From Ecdyonurus torrentis (Eukaryota; Arthropoda; Insecta; Ephemeroptera; Heptageniidae): a DNA stretch of 64,000 nt. Below the pieces are notes generated by a model. That model saw only the letters and a list, made by a program, of their open reading frames with translations. It made no database searches and was not told the origin of the DNA. Below are positions 1-12,205 of the stretch, in pieces (within the stretch, counting starts at the first letter, position 1; each line of letters begins with the position of its first letter). The position numbers were made by a program, and so were the translations under genes. Location: positions 18,225,060 through 18,289,059 of the forward strand of contig OX439134.1 in the NCBI GenBank assembly GCA_949318235.1, read 5' to 3'.

Positions 1-91
1 TCTGGTAAAAATTGTCAACAGTTTTGAAGATCTCATTTCGTGTTTATTCATTGAAAGCACATGTTGTTTTATGTGGTCTATATGGCTTTAA
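1..91 (+). mobile_element. TTAA-flanked MITE family A, copy 1 (cut by window edge)
   Basis: Right end of the family seen complete at 3591-3934. It carries the shared tail with the reverse-complement terminus ending in GGCT and then TTAA (88-91). The left part lies outside the window. Confidence 0.8.
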
Positions 92-248
92 ATGATAGTT
101 ATCGGTGGTGACGTAACACCAATCAGAAGAGCAAAAGTAAAAGGTGTTGGACGCCTAATTTATCATTAATAATAAATTATACCCCAAATTTAACATCAAT
201 ACGCATTAATACGAAATAATTTAGCATTATATACGCTTCTGACGAAGA

Positions 249-283
<35 letters not shown>

Positions 284-985
284 TAAGTTTTAAGAAAACT
301 CCTGCTCCAATTCCGGAAAAATTTAAATAAAGGATAGTAGGCATACTTTAGCGTGTTTTATTAAGCCACTAATATTGTTTGAAAAAAATTATCTCCGGTA
401 AGAAGCATTAACTTGTAATAAAAAATAAAAAGTGAATAATTGATATTGCATCCATGAAAATATTATAAAAATTAATGAAGTGTATACACTATGGGCAGAC
501 TAGTATATTTAACTTGGCCAGCACGGCTCTGACAATCTGTTCCAGACATTTTATTGTATTGACATTTTATGAATAGATAACAAGAGAACAGATGCTTGAG
601 TCATGCTTAATTGTCTACTATTTTTTTTTCTTTGTATTCTTTACTGTGTCGCTTTGTCTCGGAGAATAATAGTTTGTTAACAAATGAATTATAAATCTGT
701 CATTATATATATTTTTTTAAAGTATTTATTACTATAATGAAAATGAGCAAATTTTTTGTTTAAAAAAAATCTGATAAAAAGAGTACATGAATAATTTTAA
801 TTAAAATAATATTTCTAATGGAATATATATTTCTAATATTTTTAATGGAAATTGAAATTTTTAAAGTGTGTTTTAGTATGTAAGTTTGACGATCATTTCT
901 CCGGGTCTATATTTTTGTTGTAAATGTTAACCTCAGGACAGGAGAGATGCATTGCTTTTTCGTTTTTTTTTTTTCGTTTTTTTTC

Positions 986-1035
<50 letters not shown>

Positions 1036-1454
1036 GATTGTAGGAGAAAGAAAAAAATAAACAATTTTGAATAGCACGTTTGAGCTTTAGTACACGGAAA
1101 ACATAAATTTAAGAAATTATTCAGATACATGTAACTCTTTAGTACAAACCAAAATAACTTGTTTGAAAAAAATTAACAGTAACTCGTTAGTATAAATGTT
1201 ATTTCTTCAGTGGTAAATAGTTAATTCTTCACATCTTAAAAAAAATTATATGTATCTAACAAATTTATTATAAAAAAAAAGCCTAAATAGTAACTCTTTA
1301 GAAATTTTTTTCCGTGTATTTGAAATTGTTATTGTTATTGGACGTTTACTGTTATGCAATGAATTGCAATGTCTTTTTATTTTACTGCGAAAATTTTCAA
1401 ACTTTTTTAAAAATAATATTAAAAAAAGAACTTTATAATTATGTATATACACAC
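92..1454. other. AT-rich non-coding stretch with two poly-T tracts
   Basis: No exon can be supported here. It holds poly-T tracts at 253-281 and 987-1032. The open frame opposite the second tract is just poly-lysine from the homopolymer. It is probably 5' intron or upstream flank of the tau-family gene, since the first visible exon at 9652 starts with a splice acceptor. Confidence 0.6.
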
Positions 1455-1655
1455 ACAAAAATAAACACATGCTAGCTAATTTTCAGCAAAATTGGTTCAA
1501 TATAACATAATTTATGCTAAACTTCATAATAACTATATTACAATGCATAATTATTATGTTGTACAGCATAATTATTTACACCATTCTAATTTAGCAATAT
1601 TTATGCTATAATGACATAATTACAGCATAAATTACGTAATTTCTTTTTGAATGGA
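1455..1655 (+). mobile_element. AT-rich MITE family B, copy 1
   Basis: Shares the block order of the family: CAAAAATAAA, ATGCTAGCT, a TTCAGCAAAATTGGTTCAAT-like block, several ATAATTTATGCT palindromic words, and a terminal AGCATAAATTACGTAA. No coding capacity. Boundaries are approximate. Confidence 0.7.
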
Positions 1656-2459
1656 TATAAAATACTATCTTATAGTCATTAATAATAAAAATAAATAAAT
1701 CTTTAAATTTCCACTCTAAAATTGTTATTTTAAACAAAGAGCCAATAAACATTAAAAAAGTAACGAGAATGCTCATCAATCAATTTTATGTGTAATTTAA
1801 AGTCTATTTTTACTTGTACATTTTATATTATTTAACATTAAAGTTATATAATGGACCAGTCCATTATTTTATATTATTTATTTCGAGTGATACAAACAAG
1901 TACTGAACATATGAGCATCCCCAGCCCAACCCCCCCCCCCCCCCCCCCCCGCACAACCCTTAGTAAATCGATCACAAGTATAGACATAAGAGGTCTTATA
2001 TAACCTTGAACTAAAATTTTCATCCCCCTACCCCTACCCCCCTTGGATTTAAATTATTTACTACTTAAGTACATGCATATGAAAATAAGATCATGTTGTT
2101 TTTTGAAATATAATTTAATGTATGGCTGAAATTTATGATGCTATTTCACAGTATGAAAATAATTTTATAACTTTTTGAAACTTCAAGTTATACTTTTAAT
2201 TTATTAATTGTTGAGTTATAAATTTAATTAAATGCATTTGAGATGTTTAGTATAGTATTTTATAGGCTGGATAATATTTTAGTACACGTGTTAGTTGTTA
2301 TTAAAACTTTATTCTGATGGTTCTAATGGATTTATGTGCATTTCATGAGGATTAATTAATTCAAAAGTTATTTCAATTAATTTTATTATCATAAATTGAA
2401 AGAATAAAGCATTTAGTTGAATTTTGTATAAAAGGTAATATAAGACTTTCAAAAAGGGA
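1656..2459. other. AT-rich non-coding stretch with poly-C tract
   Basis: No gene is visible. A run of about 21 C residues lies at 1930-1950, followed by a second C-rich patch at about 2025-2042. Otherwise simple AT-rich sequence. Confidence 0.55.
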
Positions 2460-2695
2460 ATGCAGGGGAAACAAATTCAAAGCTCAACAATAATAAAATA
2501 ATACAGAAGCATTGTGTTGCTGTCTCAATTTAACATGCCTTCTCATGGAGGAATAAAGGAATTATTATGTAGTCCAAAAAATAATAATAATAATAAAAAA
2601 AAAACAAAAAAAAACGGCATTTTACTTTAGTTTACTGAGCTTCATAGCTAAATTTGAAGTCAATTGTATATGAAAATATAATTTATAACCAAATC
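2460..2695 (+). mobile_element. Degenerate fragment of foldback family C
   Basis: Contains diverged pieces of the arm seen at 19859-20351: the 'CTCAACAATA' block, 'TCTCAATTTAACATGC', 'CTCATGGAGGAAT' and 'TTTACTGAGC'. The mirror arm is mostly missing and the middle is replaced by an AAT/A-rich run. An old, decayed copy. Confidence 0.5.
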
Positions 2696-2698
2696 GGC

Positions 2699-3012
2699 TT
2701 AAAGCCATAGACTACATAAAACAACATGTGCTTTTTAATGAATAAACACGAAATAGGATCTTCTAAACTGATGACAATTTTTACCAGAATGTTAATGTAG
2801 CCACACGACAGAGCGTGAAAATTCATGTTTCTGACGTCAGAAACATGCAATAATTAGTATGGAAATGTTATGTGGGTTGCATAGTTTGAAATTTCTGATT
2901 ACTGCTACGGGAATACTGTTTGGTTTTGAGACAAACTAATGTTATGTATGTAAATCCCATCAAGTGTTTTGTGATATAAATGCTTATGTTTTTCTCTGGT
3001 CTATTCCTTTAA
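2699..3012 (-). mobile_element. MITE family A, copy 2, TTAA-flanked
   Basis: TTAA at 2699-2702 and at 3009-3012 bracket the element. Terminal AGCCATAGAC and its partner end (GGTCTATTCCT) are inverted repeats. Internal landmarks are TTTCTGACGTCAGAAA, GATCACTGCTACGGG-like and CCCATCAAGTGTTTTGTGAT. Opposite in orientation to copy 3. Confidence 0.85.
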
Positions 3013-3364
3013 ATTCAGGCTTAGAACTGTAAATTTGAATTAAATAAAAATGGGGTTATTTTTTTATATTAATCATACCTGAATTCAAAATGCCTAATAA
3101 AATATTCTGTTAATAATGAGGGTTATATAGACTTGACGATTTTTTATTATTATATTTTTCAGACACCTGTAGTCTTTTCTTGACCAACGATCAATAGTAT
3201 TGAAATATTACGTTACCTTTTTTTATCACGTCAAAAGAAATTATTTTATTATATAAAGTTTACTCACACGAATAAATCAATGATAAAATTTACTCTACAT
3301 TGAATAATTAACTTTCATTTAACACAAATGTTGTTATTTTGGAATTACATAAATAATTCTGCTA

Positions 3365-3565
3365 TCACGAATAAAAATAAATACGTAATAATTATTCTAG
3401 TCAATTTTCAGCACAATTAGTTCAATGCAAGATAATCTATGTTATTTCTAACAACTTTGTAACAAAGCATAAATATTATATTGATTAGCATAAATATTTA
3501 TGCTATTCTAATTTAGCATTGTTTATAAATGTAGCATAAATTAAGTAATTTATTCTTTCCATGTA
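3365..3565 (+). mobile_element. MITE family B, copy 2
   Basis: Begins AAAAATAAATACGTAATAAT, passes through TTTTCAGCACAATTAGTTCA and several TTTATGCTA words, and ends near AGCATAAATTAAGTAA. Non-coding. Confidence 0.7.
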
Positions 3566-3590
3566 GTACACAACATAACTGTTATGCTAG

Positions 3591-3934
3591 TTAAAGGAAT
3601 AGACCAGAGAAAAACATAAGCATTTATATCACAAAACACTTGATGGGATATACAATAAATAACTTTAGTTTGTCTCAAAACCAAACAGTAGCCCCGTAGC
3701 AGTGATCAGAAAATTTGATTTATGCAACCCGCACAACATTTTCATACTAATTTTTGCATGTTTCTGACGTCATAAACATGAATTTTCACGCAAATTGCAT
3801 ACTTTACAGTTATTTCACGCTCTTCCGTGGGGCTACATTAACATTCTGGTAAAAATTGTCATCAGTTTTGAAGATCCCATTTCATGTTTATTCATTAAAA
3901 AGCACATATTGTTTTATGTGGTATATGGCTTTAA
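3591..3934 (+). mobile_element. MITE family A, copy 3, complete, TTAA-flanked
   Basis: TTAA at 3591-3594 and 3931-3934. Left terminus AGGAATAGACCAGAGAAAA matches the reverse complement of the right terminus (AGCCATA-type, here with a diverged base). About 340 bp with no transposase frame. The open frame at 3795-4004 runs through the element end and is not a gene. Confidence 0.88.
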
Positions 3935-4061
3935 TACAGTTGCTATATTGCAGAGTATAATTATGCTGATATCAATCAATATTGCTGAAATAGAGATAAA
4001 ATAATTATTGTATGTTTAATTTTTTTTTTCAATACATAAATATATTAAAATTAATTTTTGA

Positions 4062-4204
4062 GTACAGAAACAAAAATAAACACCTAATAATTATGCTAGC
4101 TCAATGTGGCAATAATTATGCATAACATCATAATTTATACTATATTGAATATTCATCAATCATACTACATAGCATAATACAGAAGTTATGAAGTTAGCAT
4201 AGCT
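4062..4204 (+). mobile_element. MITE family B, copy 3 (partial)
   Basis: Starts with ACAAAAATAAACACCTAATA and AATTATGCTAGCTCAAT, then degenerate ATAATTTATACT words. It runs into a family I element at about 4237. Confidence 0.6.
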
Positions 4205-4236
4205 ACTTAAATGTTATTCCAAAATAATAGCACGAT

Positions 4237-4548
4237 TTGTGCTCTATAAGATGTATCCGCATGACATCATATTTAATGCGTTTGGAGACCATACTGAAGT
4301 AGTAAATAAATTGAATAACATTGCTTAGCCTAGGACAAACTTCGTTTTTGGCAATTTTTTTTAAACTATAAATTAATTTTTTGTTATTGTTATTTTCTGA
4401 CATACTTGAGATACTAATTCAACATATTAACAGCATCAATACTCTCAAAAATATTGCATAGTGTTTTTAAACTGGCACAATGTGTTATTTTCCTATTCCG
4501 CCCATGTTATTGAGTGAGCCAACATGGCGTTGACTTTAACATAAATGC
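4237..4548 (+). mobile_element. MITE family I, copy 1
   Basis: Shares with 42260-42545, 43216-43500 and 59146-59450 the order: GCATGAC(G/A)TCATATTTAA, GG(A/C)CATACTG(A/G)AGTAG, AACATTGCT(T/C)AGC, CATACTTGAGATACTAATTC, CTCTCAAAAATATTG and CAACATGGCGTTGACTTTAA. The outer ends are weak inverted repeats (TAGGGT.TATGC). The two minus-strand open frames here are not genes. Confidence 0.75.
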
Positions 4549-5486
4549 ATAAACCCTATAATTATAGTAATTATGCAATACAGCATAATATAATTTACTT
4601 TTTACGTGTAAGGTTGATTTATTTTTAATCAAGGCAATATTTCTACTATAGATTTCATTTATTAAATCTGGTTTAAACGTATAACCACTCAACCGTAGAA
4701 AAATAAATCTCACAATTACTAATTTCCTATTAAATATGACTTCAGTCAAAAGTTAATTTTTAATTATAATATTTTGATATCCAGTTAACTTGACTATAAT
4801 TATATTAACATGCAATAAAATCAAAATATAATAAATATAATTTAATAATGATTCGAATCAGATTTGAGGATGTTTTTAAAAACTATTAAAATATCAACCT
4901 GTTTTTATTTTTCTTTGCTATGATAGTAAAGATATGCATATTATTGATGAATATAATCGTTTTATTAACACCTCTGCTAGTTTTATTATTTTTACGATCT
5001 CTAATCAACTTAGTGGCACCTGCCAGTTATAAAATATCAAGAAATGTGTGACTTAATCATTTCAAGGTTGTTTTAACTGATTGCATTAGACACGGAAACA
5101 CTGGTGAATTCAAAGTTACGCAAAATATGATTTTTATATAGAATAACAGTTATTTAGAAGGAAAAAAAAATCTGAATAATGCAGTTTTTTTTCCTTATCA
5201 CGCTAGGTGATCAGATCGTGTGAAAAAGAGCGTATAGCTCAAAAACCGATATTATGGGTCTAATATATATATATAATTAGGCCTATATATATAATAGAAT
5301 CTGGTATAGTATTTATTGATGTTATTCTTTATAAATTTACACTACCATATTATATTATGTTAAAGTATTATCTCAACATTTTCTTGTATGGGATTTTCAC
5401 ATGTTTATTGATGGTCAATAACTTTACATAAAATAGGTTTGTAAGGACTTCATTAAGTCTTAATAAAATTATTAATTATTACACGA
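4549..5486. other. AT-rich stretch, nothing recognised
   Basis: No gene, RNA or repeat assignment can be supported, apart from short TA runs near 5262-5292. Confidence 0.45.
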
Positions 5487-5755
5487 AAAAAAAATACCAC
5501 TAATGTCTGATACACTATATACATCCTGTAAATTGCAATAAATAAATATAAATCTGGAACAGTTATTGATAAACTACAATGATATCTAATGCATTTGAAC
5601 ATAATTTATGCTATATAAGTTATGCTATAAGTTAAGATATTCAGCATAATTACTTATAGGTTATTAAAAAATAGCAACATTTGTACTCTACAATATAGCA
5701 ATAATTGTTCAATGCAGCATAAATCACGTAATTTATTTTTTTTATGTGAAAAATA
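5487..5755 (+). mobile_element. Half of hairpin family T followed by partial family B element
   Basis: 5487-5580 matches the left arm of the element at 33031-33266 (shared TCCTGTAAATTGCAATA and a TCTAATGCA-type block). From about 5590 family B words follow (ACATAATTTATGCTATA, CAATGCAGCATAAATCACGT). Confidence 0.55.
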
Positions 5756-6367
5756 AAAATCTAATTAATAAAAGTCAAAAAATATAAACAACCCAATAAA
5801 ATTTTCACCTTTATAAATGGATTAACGAACTATTATGACATGAGTAATCAAATTTAAATAGCTAGAAAACACATAAAGTTGCATCACATTAAAATATCGC
5901 GTTTCAATATAAAATCACCTCACTCTTTCCCCTTAAGACATGAAACCCAAATGAATGATTCAATTTCAAATCCTGCGTGACAATGTTAAACTTTTATTAT
6001 TGAATATTTCAATAAACCAATATGTTTAAATTCACATTATAATCATTTTATTATATTTATGACATCATAAACCATTAATAAAATAAAATATTTATATATA
6101 ACTACTTAAATAAGAAATATATAAAATATTTATTGTCAACTATGAAGAAGTTTTTGAATTTTTTTTCTTTTTAAAATAAGATTATTTGTTTATATTATTG
6201 TTATTTTTGCGTGTTATAATATCATGATCATGTTTTCTCCAAAACATATTATGCCTAAAGAATTTTATGGTAGTAAAATCAAAAATGGGACTGACTTTTT
6301 TTTATTATTATTATCATACAAAGTTTTTTTTTTTTTTTTTAAGAAATCATTCAATATTATATTCTCA

Positions 6368-6426
<59 letters not shown>

Positions 6427-7841
6427 GTTTAAAAGATCACATATTTTTCTGTTGGTATTACTATGTGCTTGGTACGAAAGTATATATCTTTTTTTCAAAA
6501 CTCAAAGGCATATAAAAAAAAAATAGAAGGAAATAGTTTTTTTTTTCTTTTTTCAGTAAAAAAAAGTTTCTAGTTGACATCGATCAAAAAAGAATTCACC
6601 ACATGCAATGTTCAAAAAAAAAAAAAAAAAAAAAAAAGAATAAGAAGAATAAGTTTATCTCTCTCTCTCTTGACCAAAATATTATGTATAAAAGAGGGAG
6701 GGTGGTTTTGTTGTTTTTCTCATGTTCATCCCACCCCCTCTACTCCTTTTTTTCTACTTCTTAAACAAAACTACCCTATATTTTAGATATAATCCTCCCC
6801 TCTTCTTTTTTCTTTCAAGTTTTTTTTTCCATATGACTGATATGGGTTTTAAGAAACAGTAGGTTACTAGTCCTCAAAGTGTATACAACATCGTGTTTTA
6901 AAATGTATAATGATGCCAATAATGGTTCAAGAACACAGGTATTTATATTTAACACTTAATGTGTTATTAAGTATTATCTAACAACAACAAAAAAGTTTTC
7001 ATAATTTTTATTTGGCATGTTCTTTCATGGTTTAATTTTTGATGACACTTTTAATACTTTTTTTTTTTTTTGACAATCTCATTAGAAGATAGCACGCGAT
7101 TTTCATGTTCAAAAATTTAAATTTTATTTTTTCATGCAAGAGAGAGAGAACAGAGGGATTTGTTTCATATTAGTTAATATTTTTATATGATGATAAATTT
7201 TATTAATATACATTATCTATTTTGTTCGTTTTAATAAAGTTTTTAGCAAACTTTTTAACTTTTATGACAATCTTATTGTATTTCATCATTTTTATTTTTT
7301 AAGGATTTTTTTAATCAACTTTGAAATAGACTTTAAGTTGTCATTTTTAAAGGCATTTCTTACTTGAACTTTTAATTAATTTATAATTAAAGTATTATTG
7401 ACTCTTTTTATTGACTTTTTATTGTAAGCGTTGATTATTTTGTGTATTTTCTTGGACAGAGTTGGGCTAGTTACATTTTTTTTTTCATTGAAAGATATTT
7501 TGGTATTGTTGTTGTTTATTTGTTTATATATACGCAATACGCAAAAGTTAACCCAAGTTTATGAAATTTACTGTACGATAGCTATTTTATAATTACTTAT
7601 TTTCGATTATTTGTAAATATTAGTTTTAAATTTTCTTATAGTTAACTGGCAATATTTTTTATTGTTTTGTTTTCTAAGATATTGTCGTGATCATTTTGTT
7701 TACGCCATATAATGAAATTGTACCAAAATTTAAAACTATAAAATAATACTTTAACTATAAGAATAACTATAGAACATTACCTATTTAGGCGCATATAGTT
7801 TTTTTGTCATATTACATGAATTAAACATAGCAGTTACTCAT

Positions 7842-7875
<34 letters not shown>

Positions 7876-9087
7876 AATCAAATCAAATCAAATTACTTAT
7901 AAATGCATTACTGTACTAAAGCATATGCTTTGCAATTAAAGGGTTTAGACTTTTATAATCATTATTAAATAATTACTTATAAATTCTAACTATTTCATCG
8001 TATTAAAATTAAAATGAACCTTAAATAGATTTCAAGTTGACAATATAAATTTTTTTTAATGGAGTTTCTATTACATTAAAATCGTGATTTCTAGAAATTA
8101 TTTTTATCCTCTCTTCAATACAAAATTCTAAGTGGTTTTCAATCAAAATTTCCCATCATGCTATAAAACGTTAGCGTGCAATGCTTTATAATATAATATT
8201 TTATTATATATAAGCATATAAAGATATACTTTTTCAATATTTTATAAGACATTGATTATTTTAGCAAAAAAAAAAAAGCTATATGTAAAAATAGATCAAA
8301 TTTTTTTATACGTTGGAATTATAAAATTTTTCGTGACTATAATATTTATTTTATTATGTTAAACTTTTTAGAGAGAAAAAAAAGTATTGTTTAAAAGTTA
8401 TAAATTTTTATTATATATAGATATTTTTATGTACATAAACAAAAGAAAAAATATGCCTCATAATTTGTGAAAAATGTTGAAAAACAACTTTTTTGACAAA
8501 ATATTTTTAATTTCAGATATAATAAATAAATGACATCTCCCCTAGTTTTGTTATTATAAAAATATTTATGATCATTATTTATTTGTTAGATTATAAATCG
8601 ACTGAAAATTATTGATAAACTAAAAACTTTATGTATAAATTTTCTACTTTTTTTATAATAGCACGCTTTTTTTTTAGAAACTAGGCAAATTTATTATAAC
8701 ATTTTGATTGCAGATATTATTTTATTTTACCGTTATTTTAACTGAAATCTAATAACTTGTAAGGTAATATAATACACTGAAAATAGATTCTGTTAAAAAT
8801 TGAAATATAGCGAATAAAACTTAAATTTACAGTGATTTTCAGACAGTGTTAATTAAAAAGTAAGTTTTACAGAAACTTTTACAACTAAACTTATTTTATA
8901 ATATCATGAAAATTATTATTGTAATTTTATAATGATTCCAAAAGCTCGCTCAGGGAAATAGGTATTTTAAGTGATGACCCAGAATTTAGGTCATGTTTTG
9001 GGTAATTATTTAGGTCACGTTTATATGGCTTGGTACAAAGCTTACACCATGATGAACGAGAGCAAGACCTAAGTCATGAATATACGG
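5756..9087. other. AT-rich non-coding stretch upstream of the first visible exon
   Basis: No exon that could precede 9652 (which needs a phase-0 donor) was recognised. Contents are poly-T/poly-A tracts, including A tracts at about 6614-6637 and 7845-7871, the (GA)n array at 6373-6422, and AT-rich filler. Open frames around 6224-6786 come from the GA and homopolymer runs. Confidence 0.5.
6373..6422. repeat. (GA)n microsatellite, about 25 copies
   Basis: Uninterrupted AG dinucleotides. The Arg-Glu and Ser-Leu frames read across it are artefacts. Confidence 0.95.
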
Positions 9088-9312
9088 GAGAAAATAAATA
9101 CGTAATAATTATGCTAGCTCAATACAACAATATTTATAGATAACAATATTATTTACGCTATATTGTATAGTAATTATACTATATAGCATAATAGTTTAGA
9201 GATTTTCAGCATAAATACTTAATATATTATTACAAAATAGCAACATTTATGCACTACAGTATACTGATTATTCAATGCAGCATAAATTGCGTCATTTATT
9301 TTTTTCCGTGTA
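9088..9312 (+). mobile_element. MITE family B, copy 5, near complete
   Basis: Begins GAAAATAAATACGTAATAAT then TATGCTAGCTCAATACA, continues with TATTGTATAGTAATTATACT and CAGCATAAATAC, and ends CAGCATAAATTGCGTCATTT followed by TTTTTTCCGTGT. Outer segments are mutually inverted (AAATTACG-type words), which suggests a hairpin transposon. Confidence 0.75.
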
Positions 9313-9651
9313 TATGAGCACGTAGTAGCATTTTAATATAAAATTTTACTTTATTGCGTTATAATAATGCCATGTTTTGATATGGAAACTTTAATTAACG
9401 CAAGGCTTTGTATAAATGCAAGATATTTCTATAATGCCATAAAATAAAATTTCATATCAAACCCCCTGTACCAAAATCATTTGAATTGTGGTCACCGTTC
9501 AAATCAACGTAATACACTATATGCAATTTAATATGTTTTTTTTTTCAGTGTAGTATTTCATTGCAACTTATGATATAAAAAAATGTGATTTCATTTAAAA
9601 TAATGGTAATTAATGTGTATATTAATATAAGTTTTCAAAACTTTTATACAG

Positions 9652-12205
9652 GGCATTGGGGATAGTTCTTCACGTAACTACACCTCATATGCAAGTAATA
9701 ACGACACAGCAGGAGGGTTACCAGAAACCAGACAATATAATCCTGTAGTTGAAAATAAATCATTATCACGTCAATCAAGTTCTGGAAGATTACTCGATAC
9801 TAATAGACATTCAAATTCTGGATCACCAGTAACTAAACCAAGATCAGAAGAACGTAGATTTGTTCCACCACCAGAACAAGAACAAGAACGTAGATACGTT
9901 CCACCACCAGAAACACGCCAACCACAATTTACAGAACGTCAATTTGATCGTGCATTTGAAAATAGACAATTTAATCAACAAGATCGTCAATTTAATGAAA
10001 GACCAATTAATGAAAATCGTAATTTTGAAAGAGTAAATCAACAACCTCCTATTAAAACAAATCCACCAGCTGCAGTATCTCAACAACAACAACAACAACA
10101 AAGACCATATCCACCTGAAAATACACGTCAATTTGAACCATCATTACCTGCACGTCAATTAGATTCACCACCATTACAACAAAAACAAAATCCAGTAAGA
10201 TATGAACCACCACCACAGCAAAAATATGATATTGAAACCAAACGAGTATTAGACAATCAAAATAATACACCTGTTCCTAAACCTTTATCAAGACAAACTA
10301 GTTCTGTAGAAAGTAAATTATCACAATTAAATCGTCCATTACAGCAAGATAATTTTGCAGTAAGACCAGCAGGTGTACCTGAAGAATTAAATCGTCCTGG
10401 AGTACAAAGACCTGTAGAATTACATAAACAACAAAGTTCAGCAAATTTACAGTTTCAACCCCCACCATTGCAGCAACCATCTATACCACAAAATTCTAAT
10501 TCACCACCTAAAGCACTATTTAGACAATTCGTTAATAGACAAGTTATACCAAATCGTGTAGAACCAATCAGATCACAAAATGTTATGGGAATAGACCAAT
10601 CAAGAATAATAGAAAATAATAAAGAAGATCCAAATCGTTTAATAAAATTAGCAAGATCTGAAATGGCTGAAATTCCACGTCCTGATATAATAAATAATCC
10701 AACAAATAATATTCCACCTATGAATAATAGAATGGAACCACCTCGAAAACTACCTGAATCTAGTATAAAACCTCAGTATAATGAACCACCAAAAGCTCAA
10801 CCTGAACCTAGTGTAGTAGCAAATTCAAATTTAGATTTAAGTGATCCTAATAAAAAATCAGTACCACCAAATATAATGCCAAGTGGTAAACCTGTAGCAA
10901 AAGCAGTTACTATTACTGTAAGTGGAAAATTACCTGCTCAAAAACCTGAAGAAATGAGACGTCCTCAACCACCGCAACAACCAATGCCAATTAAAAAACC
11001 ACAAGATTCTCAACCAAGATTTGATGCAGATATATTAAAACGTACTGACTCTTCATTTAATATGGATCCTCAAAGACGTCCAATTGAAAGTGGTGGAAAT
11101 TTAGGTAATGTACCTCATGATGAAAGATTTGAAAGAATGGATTCTTCAGGTAGTTTAAATCAAGATCGTGGCCGACCTGAAGGTAATAATATCAATTATC
11201 GTAAACCTACAGGTGATGAATTTAATAATGATCAAATGAGACCATTTGCAAGAGGACCTGATTTAAAAAATAATACTGAATATTTTAATAATGATTCTGG
11301 TAGAAATTTAAACGATGATAAATTTATGGATAGTCGAAATCGTCCATTAGATTTTAAAAGAATGGAATCAAATTCAAATTTTAATAGAACTGCAGAACCT
11401 GATAGTATGTTACCTTCAATGGCATATACTCCTGATAATCATACAGGGTATCAAAATTCAGATGATCCAAATAAAATGTATGAAAATGCACCAAATAGAC
11501 CATCTGAGTTAAATTTATCAGGAGGTCAATCTGATAAGAAATCAGTAGGAGGTCGTGTTGGCTGGAAAAATTCAGATGATAATAATAAACCTCCTGAACG
11601 TAAAATATCAGGAAGAAGTACACCTACTGAGAAAGGTGTATCGTTTATTGAAACGCCACGTAAAAAATCATCTGATGGAAAAGTACCAGGAACATGGTGT
11701 GCACTAACAGGTCGTTTTATACCAATGCCATTTGAAAGACCAAAATCTCCTGATCCAAGACCAAAAACACCAACAACACCAAAGAAAAAACGTTTTGTTG
11801 GAAGTTATTGTGCTAAAACTGGTAGATATATACCTCCTGAAAAAGAACCAGGAGTACAAACTCCTAGAACTCCTGATAAAACTCCTAGTGAGTTTAAATC
11901 TACAAATTCAGGACGTTCTACTCCTGATACTTTACGTAAAGGAAAAGCAATGACACCACGTGAAGATTTCCATGTTTCATTTATTGATGAAGATGATGTT
12001 GAAACTCCGGAATCAGAACTACGTAAAATTTCAGAATCGGGACGTTCAACTCCTAATTATGCAAGTTATATACGTCGTACGCCTAAAAAACCTAATATTG
12101 CATTTGGAAGTGTAGTACCCGAATCTATCTCTAAAACTAAAGAGAGGAACAAAGTAAGACGTACCAAAAGTAATGATTGGGTCGAGAGGAGGTACAATAG
12201 ACCAG
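9652..12205 (+). CDS. tau: Tau/MAP2/MAP4-family protein: large N-terminal projection-domain exon
   Basis: First visible exon of the gene that continues into tau-type repeats downstream. The frame is open from 9631 and starts after an acceptor (TTTTATACAG). It gives 851 codons plus one base, ending at CCAG|GTGATG; that phase-1 end fits only the next exon's frame. A nearer GTAAGA donor at 12154 is stronger but joins out of frame. The product is low-complexity and hydrophilic, rich in Pro, Asn, Gln, Ser and Arg, as expected of a disordered spacer that projects from microtubules. Residues counted from 9652: Q7 tract 144-150; three R(M/T)(D/E)S(S/N) motifs at about 463, 494 and 569; SGRSTP at 653, 753 and 796; a paired GxxCAxTGRxIP motif at 680 and 717. 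There is no in-frame ATG near the acceptor, so the true start lies upstream. If the donor is not used, 20 more codons lead to TAA at 12265-12267, a repeat-less short form. Codons are strongly A/T-ending, unlike the later exons. Confidence 0.85.

Noticed and set aside
933..1130. 65-codon minus-strand frame with a long lysine run
   Set aside because: The lysines are a poly-T tract read on the opposite strand; no other support.
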